Program-made: the position numbers and the translations under genes
Part shown: piece after piece, positions 46,800 through 58,440 of the stretch
Layout: every line of letters begins with the position of its first letter
Numbering within the stretch: position 1 is the first letter of the stretch
Assembly (NCBI GenBank): GCA_019400425.1
Contig: JAFREE010000003.1
Span: forward strand, 372,001-436,000
Reading direction: 5' to 3'
Length of the DNA stretch: 64,000 nt
Origin: Hymenochaete sp. R1
Lineage: Eukaryota; Basidiomycota; Agaricomycetes; Hymenochaetales; Hymenochaetaceae
Notes under the pieces: model-generated
What the model saw: the letters and a program-made list of their open reading frames with translations, nothing else
Database searches by the model: none
What the model was told of the DNA's origin: nothing

Positions 46800-48253
46800 A
46801 TGGCACCTCTGAAGACTGTAGGTTTACATCGTTAGCCCTTGGTTTTATCAAACTTGATAATATTGCATAGAGCTGGACTCGTTTGATTCGCTTCGTAGCT
46901 GCAGAGACATCCTCAGTGCACATAGGAGAACCGGTGGACCCACGGTTAGATAGTCAGAAATCTTACGCGTACCCTTGAAGATAGAGATACTTATGATGAA
47001 TTTTTACAGTCGGTCTGGCATTCCACAATAAGCAGGTGCGTTGGTATCTAGCATCGTTATCTGACAGAGGAAACTTACACACAACTTTCAGCCAATCAAA
47101 GCATATGAGATCATTGGATCTGCATTAGACCCAAGTGCCCAAGTATCTAATGCTGTGCTCACTGTGAAGCAACTTCTCGCACCACTAGAGCGTGATGAGG
47201 TGAAGCTGGTACGCTGCCTTGGATTAAACTACTCAGACCATGCGGCAAGTGAACGGCAAAGCGTTCTTATGACTTAGAGTGTTAAAAACAAACACGTTTC
47301 TAGGCTGAAGCAAATCTACCGAAGCCCAAGTGAGTATAGATTGCTGGGCACGATAGTATATGCTCACACAAGCTGCAGTGCCCCCGTACTGTTTTACAAG
47401 CCTAAGACATCTTTGATAGGACCAGAGGCGACCATCATAATACCAAAAGCCACTCAGCCAGTTGACAAGCATCTACCGGACTACGAGGTGTGCTTGCGCG
47501 GTTTGCTCAAAGAGTTGAACATTACTAACCTTCTTCATAGGTCGAGCTCACCATCGTTATCGGAAAGCCTGCTAAGGATGTTCCGGAGGCAGAAGCCCTT
47601 GACTATGTGCTGGGGTACACAACAGGAAATGATGTGAGCCCTGTTAAATTACTTTGGTCCTGGCTAACAATCCGAATCTGAATAAGATGTCCTTCCGCTT
47701 TCACCAAATGAACGTCTCACAATGGGGCTTCTCGAAAGGATTTGGTAAGCTCAACATATGTGACCATTTTGGGGCATTGGTCATTCAAAGAGTTTTTTTG
47801 GAGATAATTCGACTCCCTTTGGCCCCTGTATCGTGTCTTCCAAGGCCATACCTGACCCTCAAAACCTGACTTTGAAGACCACTGTCAATGGTCAGTTGAT
47901 GCAGAATGGCAGTACAGCGTGAGCGAAGTCCACCTACATTAGACCGACAACACTAACGCTGTCCGTGAAGTAACCAGATCTTCACTGTGCGCCAGACCAT
48001 CGCCTTCCTTTCGCAAGGAACTACGCTTGAACCAGGCTCAATTATCATGACTGGTACTCCAAAGGTTGGCTCGAGTAATTATTGCTACTTTCGTTTTTTG
48101 ATAAAAATCGTCGTTCAGGGTGTTGGTTTCGTCAGGAAACCCGCAGTTTATTTGAAGCAAGGAGATGAAGTTCGGGTTGCTGTTGGAGGCGGTATGGGTA
48201 CTCTGATCAATACCGTTGTAGAGGAGGGCAAAGGGGTCCAGGCCAAACTTTAA
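46800..48253 (+). CDS. Fumarylacetoacetate hydrolase (FAH) family protein
   Basis: About ten small exons join to a protein of roughly 300 residues. [39 protein letters not shown] and [17 protein letters not shown] open the fold. [20 protein letters not shown] carries the metal-binding acidic residues; [18 protein letters not shown] and [18 protein letters not shown] follow. [20 protein letters not shown] and [16 protein letters not shown] close it. This matches the FAHD1/FAHD2 branch, whose members include acylpyruvases and oxaloacetate decarboxylases; the substrate cannot be told from sequence. The frame closes at 48253 after KGVQAKL. Confidence 0.87.
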
Positions 48254-48393
48254 ACATCATCTTCCCGTGTAGTAGTCGCTCCGGTCACTACCTTTTCTTT
48301 CATATTTCAGAATATTTGTTATGTATACATTGGTGTTACAGATACTTCTCAATCGGAATGGTTGGACAACAGGTTCGACGCATTTCTTTTCAC

Positions 48394-50766
48394 TTACAGA
48401 CCTCCAAAAGCAATGAGCTTAGTTTGCATATACTCTGTTATACCATGCGAGCCTTCACGACCTAGCAAAAAAAAGATATATTACTTCGATTAAAAAATCA
48501 AAGAATACAAAGCCCACTCACCGAGTCCACTCTCTTTTACACCACCAAAGGGAATGACAGCTTGGGAGATGAGACCGGTGTTAGTACCAACCATCCCGAC
48601 TTCCAAGGCTTCAGCGACGCGCCACACTCGTCCGACGTCTCGAGAGTAAAAGTAACCAGCAAGGCCGTATTGTGTATCATTAGTAAGTTTGATTACTTCG
48701 TCTTCGGTTTCGAATTTGATCAAAGCAGCAACTGGTCCGAACGTCTCTTCGTTCGATAGCTTCGCATTCGGGGGCACATCAGAAAGAACGGTCGGAGCAA
48801 AGAAGGAACCAGCTCCTTCGATGCGGGAGCCACCGATTAGGACTTGAGCACCTTTACCCACGGCATCTGCGACATGTTCTTCAACTTTCTTGATGGCTCG
48901 GTCATGGATCAAAGGTCCGTGAGTGCTGTGAATTATCAGATATAACTTAGATGAAAAGGGAAAGGTCCTACGTATTCTTATCCAAGCCATCGCCGACTTT
49001 GAATTCTGCGACTCTGGAAGCGAGCCTGGAAGCAAATTCGGCATACACAGACGAGTGGACGTAGATACGATTAGCGCAGATGCAGGTCTGACCTGAGCCA
49101 CGGAACTTGCAAATCACAGCGCCTTGAAAAGTCTGTTAGGAATGCTCTATTGTTTGCACTGTTAATGGTGAGTCACCTTCAATAGCCGCGTCAATATCAG
49201 CATCACCAAATACGATGAATGGCGAGTTTCCTCCGGCTTCGAAAGAAATTCTTTGAAGATTTATGAGTGAGATTTCAGCTTCGGACAGCCATATTATACT
49301 TTTTCATCGTGCTCGCAGACATTGAGTACAATAATTTCGCCACCGCCGTTGATCCCGTGAAAGTCACCTTGCGCACCTTCGTATTTTCGCAGAGTTCTTT
49401 CCCTACCTCTGATACATTTTTCAGGGTAGTGACAACGTTAACGACACCATCCGGAAAACCAGCTCTCCGCGCAAGCTACGTGCATAAGTCACCTCTAAAA
49501 AAAAGAACAAGTGCCGAAACCTGCAGCGCACCTCGATCAACGCAAGTGCAGAAAAGGGCGTTTCTGGAGGGGGTTTAATCACAGCAGTGCATCCTGCGGC
49601 GAGTGCAGGGGCCAACTTTCGAGTGATCTTGGGGGTCGGGGGTGAGAGATTGCGCCTTTAAGATTTTGAGGGCTAAATTTACCATAGCGGAAGGAAAGTT
49701 CCAGGGAGTTAGGATTGCACTGTAGGCAATCTCATCAGCTCGTTACCCAACGAAGTCAGCTCGAACACTCACCATACACCTGGAGAATATTGTCAGTGGT
49801 AATCCGTCGATTGTCTGGATTCTTGTGGACTTACCAACGGGCTGTTTAAGAGTCACATTGCGGACTCCGGGCACGGGAGATGGAATGTTTTCTAAGGAGT
49901 TGGGGTTTACAATTTAAGTGATGTGAGAGTATTGGGTAAACAAACAGCCTACCACCGTAGGTACGTAGCGCTTCTTCGGCTTTTCAAATGTCATTGATAA
50001 AGTTTGAGCATATAAGCATCAACCACCTGCATACCGAACCACTAACAAACACTATTAAATGAGATGCGCGAGTTCTACCAAGAGGAGCGTACCTCAACAA
50101 ACGAAGAGCTATAAGTCATTTCCCCCTATGGATTTAATATGAAGAATATAAGCGACGTATAACTCATTATTGGAAGTCTTAACTAACCTTTGCTTCAGTC
50201 AATGTTTTTCCATTTTCCAATGTCTAGTACGGGTTCAGTAGGAGACAGCGTGTGTATCATATGCTCGCGAACCAGTATCCTCGCGAGGTCTTCTGAATGC
50301 TGATTCATGAGAGCAAATAGTTTCATAAGGAGATCATGACGTTGCTATTGAAAAGAATCATTTTATGAGACGTCAAGACGCCGCGGCAGGGGTCACGTTA
50401 GATTCATGAGAAACAAATGATCCATGAGAGAAACGACCAACCTTTGCAGTAGTTTTCTTCCACGACTGAAACGCGTCATAGGCTGTGTCAATGGCCTCCT
50501 TCGTCTCTTTGATGCCCATCTCAGGAATCGTGCCGATTTCTTGACCCGTCGAAGGATCTATAGAAGAGTGAGAAACCAATTTGAAGCCGGACGTGAGATA
50601 CGAACTGGTCACGGAAATTGTTGACCCGTCGAGTGAGTCTCTCCATTTGCCTCCGATGCTCGCCTTGGTCTGAAGCAATCCCTCATCCTTGAGTCCAAAC
50701 TAGGGCGAGGGGACGTCAATTAAAATGTATGTTGAATTGTTTGCTAGAGTAACTATAGACTTGCAT
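48394..50766 (-). CDS. UGA2: Succinate-semialdehyde dehydrogenase (GABA shunt)
   Basis: This enzyme oxidises succinate semialdehyde to succinate with NAD(P), the last step of GABA use. The gene has well over a dozen exons. The first coding exon is six bases (Met-Gln), and two internal exons are seven bases each (50041-50035 and 49779-49773). Joined, they read [71 protein letters not shown], then [15 protein letters not shown] [29 protein letters not shown], the general-base Glu in [14 protein letters not shown], the catalytic Cys in [13 protein letters not shown], and [14 protein letters not shown]. The end is [19 protein letters not shown]. The GQTCICANR signature and KQPVGV..TPWNFP are typical of SSADH. 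No presequence was seen, so it may be cytosolic. The start depends on a weak GTCTAT donor. Confidence 0.87.
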
Positions 50767-50893
50767 CTGCAGCAATGTTGCTCGCCATTCGGAGTAGAGT
50801 TAGATTACTTCGCCTTGAGTTCTGTGGGAGATGGCGGAGGGAAGCAGAGAGAGAAAAGCACTGCCTGAACATGACGGCTAAAGTTAAAGTACT

Positions 50894-50916
50894 GTACCGA
50901 AGTAGTCAATTGTTCT
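50894..50916 (+). repeat. Left terminal inverted repeat
   Basis: It matches the reverse complement of 51146-51168 with one mismatch in 23 bases. Confidence 0.8.
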
Positions 50917-50960
50917 TTCCCACGGTCGGTAGACCGCTGTGTAACAAGTTCTCCGGGCCG

Positions 50961-51146
50961 TGTTACACGTTACATCGATCTGAAGAATTGTTCTCCGGAT
51001 CCGGGCCGGAGCTAAGCGAGCCTAGCCGAGGGTAATCCGGCTCTTGTGACATGTTACAGCCCCCCGGACGAGAGTTCTCGGCCCTCTGTTACATGTTACG
51101 GGAACTTTAATAAAAGTTATCCGAGACCCTCGTGTTACGTGTTACA
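50961..51146 (+). repeat. Four copies of a 14-bp TGTTAC..GTTAC motif
   Basis: Copies lie at 50961-50974, 51045-51058, 51087-51100 and 51133-51146, each a close direct double of GTTAC. A reverse-oriented partial copy is near 50938-50945. They lie within the MITE-like element and could be binding sites for its transposase or for a host factor. Confidence 0.7.
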
Positions 51147-51168
51147 GAACGATTGACTACTTCGGTAC
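51146..51168 (-). repeat. Right terminal inverted repeat
   Basis: It is the partner of 50894-50916 and is followed by the second AGTACT. Confidence 0.8.
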
Positions 51169-51359
51169 AGTACTTGTACATTTCTAAGACGGAGTCCGCC
51201 CTCCCGTCCTCTTTTATGGTTTGGAAGATCGACACGACGTACATTGACTTCTGCATATTCAATTTCCAATGAAAGTCTGACTCCCGCGACTCTGCTTCTT
51301 AAGCACCTCCACCTCATTACGCACTTCTGCAGCGCAATTCTCATTTTCATGGATACGAA

Positions 51360-54300
51360 ATGCTCAAGGCATGGAAGAAAGCTTGGGTTAGAGATGACCA
51401 CAGCGCTCAGGGTTTGCCGGAGGCCGATGAACCTCAATCAATAGAACCTCCCCTTTTAGCTCCTTCTGGGACAATTGCAAGTAAGAAGAGATCTTCTGGA
51501 GCTCAACTTGCTGGAGAAGATAACAGCCTCGACGGAAACACTAAAAAGAAAGCCAGAATACGCAAGGAATCTCATACTATTCATGGACAGCTGCAAGAGG
51601 GGCCACTCGACAAGCACGAGCCAATGGAAGAAGATAGCCAGCAAGAAAGCATTGGTCCGATTCGTTTGGAAGAAAATACGAGACTTCCACCAGCACACGC
51701 AAAGACGAGTAATAGTGAGCAGACTGTAGTTGCTCGTCTACTGTATCCTTCTCATGCTCTTTCAGCGCTTGTGATCGTAACGTCGGAAACTGGTACGGGT
51801 CTCTGTGCTTGGGTTCGGAGTACCTATTCTGATTATAACCACAGAGAAAATCAACTTGGTGGTGGACCTCTTACAATCGAAACTCGTTACGGATAGGGCG
51901 CAACCTTCTGATTCTGTAAGGAAAAAGAAGGTCGCTGTTATCGTTGTTGAGTGGGTTCTTTCTGAGTACCTCTCATCTCGAGAATTTGAATTGGTCATAT
52001 AGAGATGAAACCGCTATGGGGACCCGAGCCTCCCAAATGGACAATTCATCAGGACTCCTGGCTGGAAGGTACACGGAAGAGCATCACAAAAACCCCTTTG
52101 AAAACTGGTCGCAAGCGTGTTCCAGCAGGGATGTTATCGTTGTACCGGCAAGCGTGAGTTTTGTAATTATTCTTTCCCTGCCATCACCTCCTCACACCGT
52201 GTCATGAAAGCGACTCTATGATTCACTTTCCATAGGCGCATTGTCGTTAGCAGCAGTCCATCAATTGGTGTTTGATGACGTTCTTCCCTTAAAAAAGGAC
52301 AACACACATCCGATACGTCAGTTAATGGACACCTTCTACCGCGTGACAGATCCTCTTCTGCGACCCGCAATTCTCGGATTCATCTCTCTTAGTCCCGATA
52401 CGAAGTTCTACTTTGATGTTCAGGTTCTGGGGCTGGAGAGTATCTTGGACTCAACCTTCCATGGCATCAATGATGCCGTTCGCAATTCTATCAATACATT
52501 ACCTGAGAAACCGATGGAAGTAGTCATGTTCTATGAGCCTCAGATCAAATTTGAGGACACAGCATTGCTCAAAACTTTGAAGGCGATTGATCCTCAGATG
52601 TCGATTTATCGAACGCATTTCCGCAACTCAAGACATGCGTTGCGGGACATCGGAGCATGCGCTTGCGACCTCGTTTGGCGACGCACCCTGCAAGATATGG
52701 ATGCCAGGGCCACGGCGGAGGAGGCAGTCTATGAGGAAGAAGACGAGTTGCAGGCGGGAACGAAAGAAGCCTCCAATAGAATGAAGAGTAACATCCGGAA
52801 AGCTATTCGTAACTGGACCTTTACCATGCCAAACTTGGACAATCAGTCAAGAGGGTTCAATGTCACTCCGAAATTCTTAAAGCTCGTGATGATTTTAAAG
52901 TCTTGTGAACCTTATGGTGATGCACTTCGAGGCATAATCTTTGGTATGATCGAACCTACGGAACCCTTCTCAATTTTTCATCTTTTGCTAATTCATATTA
53001 CAGTCCAAAAACGAAGTAATGCGTTTGTTATCGTGGACCTCCTACGGAACCTGGCAGATCATTTGCCGTTTCTTAGGCCATACGCTCTCGTTGGTCATAA
53101 CGTTTCAACTGAACCAAATGACATCGTGAGCAAGTTGGATTTCGGCACGAGGTAGAAACTCATTTCAATTAGTCAGACACGCTGGATAACTTCAAAAACG
53201 GTGTGTACAACCTGCTTGTGGCTACCAAATGCGCGGAGGATTTAGACATATGTAGGATGAACATTGTCATTCGGTGAGGAGATTTAGTCCGTGATGTCAT
53301 ACATTTGCATTGACATGAGTTATCAAGGTACGATCTCTTTGAGAGCCAAGTTTCATACGCATATTGTCGTGCTCGTGCGCGAGGCCGTAGATGCCATTTG
53401 ATTCACATGGCAGAACGAGGCAGCGATGCACAGAGGCGTATTCTCTCAACATTCGCTCGTCATGACCCAGCTTTGGATATCTGGATTCATCGCGTTGGTA
53501 AATCTTCTAAGGGCTCCGTTCCTCGCTTTCGTTTACAAGAAACTGTCGACCCATACCGTTCGGACAGCGAGGATGAAAATGATAGCAATCAGGAATTCGT
53601 ACAAGATCCCACAACCAGTGGGCGGATATACGTCCGAGACGCTACCACTGTAGTATATCGTTTAGTTTCACAGCTATCGGACCCGGCCAGCGACGATGAA
53701 GAATCAGACGTTGCCTTATTCGAGTTTGAAAAGCTTCGTGCCGGATCGACGGATAGCCATATGTACATCTGCACCGTCCTCTTACCCTCGAGTTCACCAC
53801 TGCATAGGATTTCGGGACCTCCATGCTCCAGTAAGTCACAGGCACGTCGCGAGGCGTGTTATCAAGTCTGTTGGGAGTTCTACAACCGTGGCATTCTCGA
53901 TTATCGTTTATTCCCTCGACCCGCTCTACCATCACATCGGCCACAGAGACCAGCCTACATATCCGCACGTATGGTAGAAAGACCTAGTGAGGACGAAGAT
54001 GACGATCTCCCTCTTAACCCGAAGCCTTCCGAGGGTCATCAGCGAGGCGGGATACGATTATACGGCAGAAAGAAACCTGATTTTTGGGAGCATTCTCTAC
54101 CTATCCTACGCTCATTTCTTTATCCAACTGTCGTAATTCCTGGAGTCGAGCTTGACATGTTCGGAAAGGGGAGCCATGCGCCTATCCTCATCTTAACTCG
54201 CCTTCCCTTTCCATCGTTTCCGGATGTAAATCTTCACTTCCCCAGGGGGAATGGAAAGGTTCGACTCGTCCGTGCGGATCCAGTAGAAGTTGACGAGGAT

Positions 54301-57172
54301 CAAGTCCAGGACCTTTACAAGTTCACAGTGCGACTCATCCGTAAAATCACGAACAAGCCGTTTATTTGTGCCCTCGACAGACTACCCTACTTTATCGCAC
54401 CGCTGCAAGGCGATTTCAAAGCCGACAAACTCCGAGGCAACCGCTCAGATAAAGGTAGTCTGGTCGCTTTCCCGGAAGTTGAAAACTTCATACCATGGGA
54501 GATGATTAAGCTCGGTGGTTCGGAGGTCTCCTTGCACTTGAAGACGCAAGACCTCCAAACACTCTCGGAGGATTGCGAGGATGCGCTGATTCAGGATAGA
54601 TGGGTTGAATTCGGAAGACGATACTACTCCGTCCGGATACGACCTGACCTTACACCTTTATCGAAGCCTGCTGACAGCCTAGTGAGTATTGTAAAGGGTC
54701 ATCCACGATCCGCCCACTCACTCATTGTTGAAGCGAGAAAAAGGCTGTGATAATCTGCTGGATTTCGTAAAGTCTCGACGAAAAGGCTTTTCTGGCCTCC
54801 GAAATGAGAAACAACCACTCATCGAGGTGGACGTTTGCCCGTTGCTTGTAAATCACCTTGGATTGCCTGAAAAGACGTCTGACGGGAAGTTTCATCCTGC
54901 AAAATGTGAGCGCATTATAATCCTTTGAAGGATAATAACGCATTAAGTTTACCCCCGTGTAGATCTGATACCCGAGCTGTGTTCGAAGAGTCCGGTCCCG
55001 TCAAGGTGATTTTTGTCGAATACTCTACTGAGTATTGACCGAGCCTTCTTCCTCGCAGCGTCTACCGCACTGCCTTGCTAATACCTTCTATCATGGTGAA
55101 GATCGATTGTTTTTTGTTAGTGAAGGAGGTCAATGCCAAATATTTCGATCACTCAATTGATGAGCAAGAGCTCCTGACCGCGATGACGCCGCCCTCTGCG
55201 GGAATGGACACCGATTACGAGCGTTTGGAATTACTCGGTGATTACAAATTCCACATAATATTGTTCATGCTATTATTACTGAGATAAATTCAAGGTGATG
55301 CATATCTGAAATACCTGTCATCTATTTACCTTTTTGTGACCTTTCCGACGCTATCGGAAGGGTCGTTACATTTATCCAGACAAAGGATTGTCAGTAATCG
55401 ATCTCTTTTGCGGAACGCGAAACGCTGCGATCTGCCGCAGTATATCCAAAGTCATCCGATGGGGATTAAGACTTGGAGCCCGCCGAATTTCATTGTTTTC
55501 AATCCCCCGAAGGTGCAATCTCAAGACGTGTCGATGGATGGTGGCGGACGCGACATCGAAGAAAACAACAACAGTTCTGTGCAGCCAAGAGTGAGCAGGC
55601 TCGATTGATGAAAACTGCGAATGATTAATAGCCATTCTCCGGTACATTGTAGGATGCAGACGGGGAAGACACCAAGGACGAGGAGGGGAAGAGCGGGAAG
55701 CGCAAAAGACGGAAAATCCGGGAGGACAGTGATGACTCACAATGGCTCGGAGATAAGGTAGGACTTTGTTTTAAATTTAAAATAATAAAATATTAAACAG
55801 CGGAGACGCGCGTGAAATCATTAATGACATCGACTGACTGGATCTGATCTGCGCAGGCTATAGCAGACGTCGCCGAGGGGATAATAGGAGCAGCGTACGT
55901 CACGGGAGGACGTGAAGTGGCACTGAAAGTGACGAAAGCTCTCAACATCCCGGTCCCACTCATTGATCGATGGGCAGATTTTGGGCGAAAGGCCCTTGCG
56001 CCACCGCCGGAAGCGACAGCGAAATTAAAGCAAGGGTCGGTTCAAGCCGTCGAGGGAATCATCGGACACCAATTCAATCACCCCCACCTTCTAGCTCAGG
56101 CTTTGGTAAGTGATTCGAATGATGGTGGAACTTAATTTCAGGCTTGCTGAAAGGTTCGCGTTTGTTTGGAATCGAAGACCCATTCTTCTATTCCTGGCAG
56201 TGACATGATCAGCTACGAGAGATTGGAGTTCATCGGGGATGCCATCCTAGATTTCCGTGAGTGAAAACGAGGACGGGATCTGAAACTTTCTTTTTCGCGC
56301 GTACTCGTACTGAACCCATTTGGTAAACCCGCCAGTCGTAATTCGCCATATTTTTGGTCGAGATAAAGGTCTCTCACCTGGATCTCTGACCCTTCTCAAG
56401 GTCTATATTTATTTCTTTATTAAATTCTATCTATCTAAAGTAACCGCGTGTCTCTTCATTTTAGGGTGCTATGGTCTCTAATGCGGTACTTGCCGCCATA
56501 TGTGTTTCCGCGGGTCTCCACGAGCATTTGCTGTTCGACGCGAGTCTCATGCAGGACAATCTAGAGGACTACGTGGACCGCATAACCGAAAGGCAGGAGG
56601 AAGCGCACAGGCAGGCTCAACAGGACGGCCAGTCTCCAGGTCAATACTGGGTCGACGTTGAGCCTCCCAAAGCACTTTCGGATGTCATCGAATCCATTAT
56701 TGGTGCGCTCTACGTGTCGGACAATTTCTCGCCGCTTGGAGCAGAACGCTTCTATGAAAAAGTCTTAAAGCCGTTCTATGACCAGCATATTACGCTTGAG
56801 ACCCTTTCGCATCACCCGACGAAGGTGCTATTCGAAAGAATTCAAAGCGAAAGCTGCCAAAATTTTTCCCTTGTCAAGGAAGAAATTGACCCAAAGGGAC
56901 ATGAGCTCGGACATACGATAGAATGCAAGAGTGAGGTTTCCTTCCCATCCATTCGTCACCGTCCTAATTCTTTCTTGATCGCAGTCATCATTCACGATGT
57001 CATTTTATCAAGTACCACGGACACTTCGGTCTCAGCTTGTGCTCGGCGGGCCGCAGATATGGCTTTGGACGCTATTGACGGGGACCCGAGTTTCTTGGCG
57101 CAGACATGCAATTGCCGCGAATTAGCTTTGGCAAGGAAAGCTGCGAAAAAGAATGCGAAGCCAGCGGGCTAG
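51360..57172 (+). CDS. DCL: Dicer-like ribonuclease III with degenerate helicase domain
   Basis: Dicer cuts double-stranded RNA into small RNAs for RNA interference. More than ten exons join in phase. A disordered charged N-terminus precedes a DExD-like helicase whose ATPase motifs are lost: the Walker A region reads ETGTEKINLVVDLLQ, and the DECH box position reads LVFDDVLPLKK. The C-terminal helicase half is recognisable (PKFLKLVMILKSCEPYGDAL, NGVYNLLVATKCAEDLDI, VSYAYCRARARGRRCHLIHM). A dimerisation domain follows (SKSQARREACYQVCWEFYN). RNase IIIa has YERLELLGDAYLKYL and ADVAEGIIGAAYV. RNase IIIb has LTHSSIPGSDMISYERLEF, GDAILDFL and LSDVIESIIGALYV. The acidic catalytic residues appear in both. 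A weak dsRNA-binding-like tail (ARRAADMALDAIDG) closes it. The frame breaks at 51896, 52002, 53155 and 54750 are all resolved by introns. Confidence 0.9.
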
Positions 57173-57429
57173 ACATCTACCTCTGAAAAATGGCGAATTA
57201 TTCTACAAACAATTTCTTACCTTCTTCTCTTTTTGATTTATATGGAAGCCTTGACAAGTTTTTCTTCATTTCGCATTGATTCTTTATCACGAATAGTTTA
57301 AAGTATATGGAAGTGTGCATTGCGATCTAGTGTGGCGTCTATAAGGATGCTGGTCTACTTTCCGGCACATCTATAATTCTAATCTAGTGCTTGGCAAGCC
57401 TTCATAGCGTCTCAGAGAAAAGCGGTGAT

Positions 57430-57787
57430 TCAAGAAGACTTGCGGCTTTATTGCATAACACCGATAGTAATGAGCACTGTCACGAAGTCAAACGAAGACA
57501 ACGAATACACTCACAGCTGGTAAATAGATGCAACGACAGGGAGAAGGGCTCCAGAGAGAAGAAAGAAAGAAAGCTTAGCACCGAAAGCATGCCTGTCTGC
57601 TCTCTCGTGCTTGAAGGGGGTAGCCTATTCGATGAAAAAAAAAAGATCATGAGCCAAAACCCACACAGAAATCGAAGTCTAAACATACGTTGCCAGCGAC
57701 GTTCTCTACATGCATGGCCCGACGCTGCACCATGGCCGTACGGAAGGCAGCTGGGGCACGGAGGGAGGCACGGGCGAGGATGGACAT
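57430..57787 (-). CDS. Cytochrome c oxidase small subunit (COX7C/yeast Cox8 type)
   Basis: Three exons give about 73 residues. MSILARASLRAPAAFRTAMV is a mitochondrial presequence, cut near QRRAMHVENVAGN. After an intron come TPFKHERADRHAFGAKLS, then a membrane helix FFLLSGALLPVVASIYQL, and a last five-codon exon gives RKSS. The MHVENV..N..PF start and a single C-terminal helix ending QLRKS match subunit VIIc of the oxidase, a respiratory-chain inner-membrane protein. The two introns have clear GTATGT and GTGAGT donors. It is the third respiratory assembly or subunit gene in the window. Confidence 0.82.
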
Positions 57788-58440
57788 GTTGCAGGTTGCT
57801 GGAGAGTATCGAGTGGTGGTGGTATCGGGTAAAGTAGGCTTCTGTCAAACAAAAACGGCACCGGCTCAGCTTTTTCCTCTCTCTTGAGGATCAACCAATC
57901 AACGATCAATAAACAACGTGGAAAGGACTTCCCATTTTGGATCAGCGAATGAGAACGCACGCATGAACCCAATTTTGAATCCGATTCTTTCAAACGGCTC
58001 TCTTCTCCAGTAATATCTCTGCCCTATGCTACGTTTTCAGGGTAATGCCCATTCAAGCTTCGAGTGATGTACGAGAAAGAAATGTTTGCGACCTGCTCTC
58101 TTTGTTCGATGACCGTATTTGGTCGATGGTTCAGGTATGGATTATTCAACACTCAGAGAGTCGCTAGGTGATGCCGACGCTCTCATTGCTGTTTCTCGAC
58201 TCAACTACTCTCCGCGCGCGCATTCGCGTTCACCCAGCTGGGCTTCTGCAAACCTTAAGATTTATATCGGGTTTCTTCAGCAGGACTTTATCTTCAATGT
58301 TTCTCACCGCCTTATCATTATCGCGCCCTCGTGCTCTCGCCCGATTTAGGAGCGCCCACAATCATACTCTACTCCTCCATTCACGAGACCGTTTCGTCAT
58401 TTCAACCCACCTTTCTCCTCTTCTCTCACGTACCAGAAAC
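57788..58440. promoter_or_regulatory. Divergent promoter, oxidase subunit and aldehyde dehydrogenase
   Basis: This 653-base gap lies between divergent starts. The 150 bases before the ALDH start are rich in C/T on the plus strand, as is common at fungal transcription starts. No distinct element was recognised. Confidence 0.4.

Larger units (their letters stand above)
50894..51168. mobile_element. MITE-like element with terminal inverted repeats
   Basis: The 275-bp element begins GTACCGAAGTAGTCAAT and ends with its reverse complement ATTGACTACTTCGGTAC. The inverted repeat continues inward for six more bases with one mismatch. It is flanked by AGTACT on both sides (50888-50893 and 51169-51174), a plausible target-site duplication. 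Because AGTACT is its own reverse complement, the exact element edge is uncertain (GTAC or TA duplications also fit). There is no coding frame. Four near-identical 14-mers of the form TGTTACRYGTTACA lie inside. It sits between the divergent SSADH and Dicer-like genes. Confidence 0.75.

Noticed and set aside
48394..50766. SSADH gene as a decayed pseudogene because its exons fall in many short, shifting frames
   Set aside because: Every segment from LLQTKAS to the closing ITEY can be joined in phase with GT..AG introns, including two 7-nt exons, and all catalytic motifs are present.
53126..53172. An apparent stop (TAG at 53153) breaking the Dicer-like frame, suggesting a pseudogene
   Set aside because: A 47-nt GT..AG intron (53126-53172) joins EPNDI to SDTLDNFKNG in phase, exactly where the conserved helicase segment resumes.
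56104..56200. Possible frameshift before the second RNase III domain
   Set aside because: Using the acceptor at GAATCGAAG gives the canonical LTHSSIPGSDMISYERLEF, so the domain is intact.
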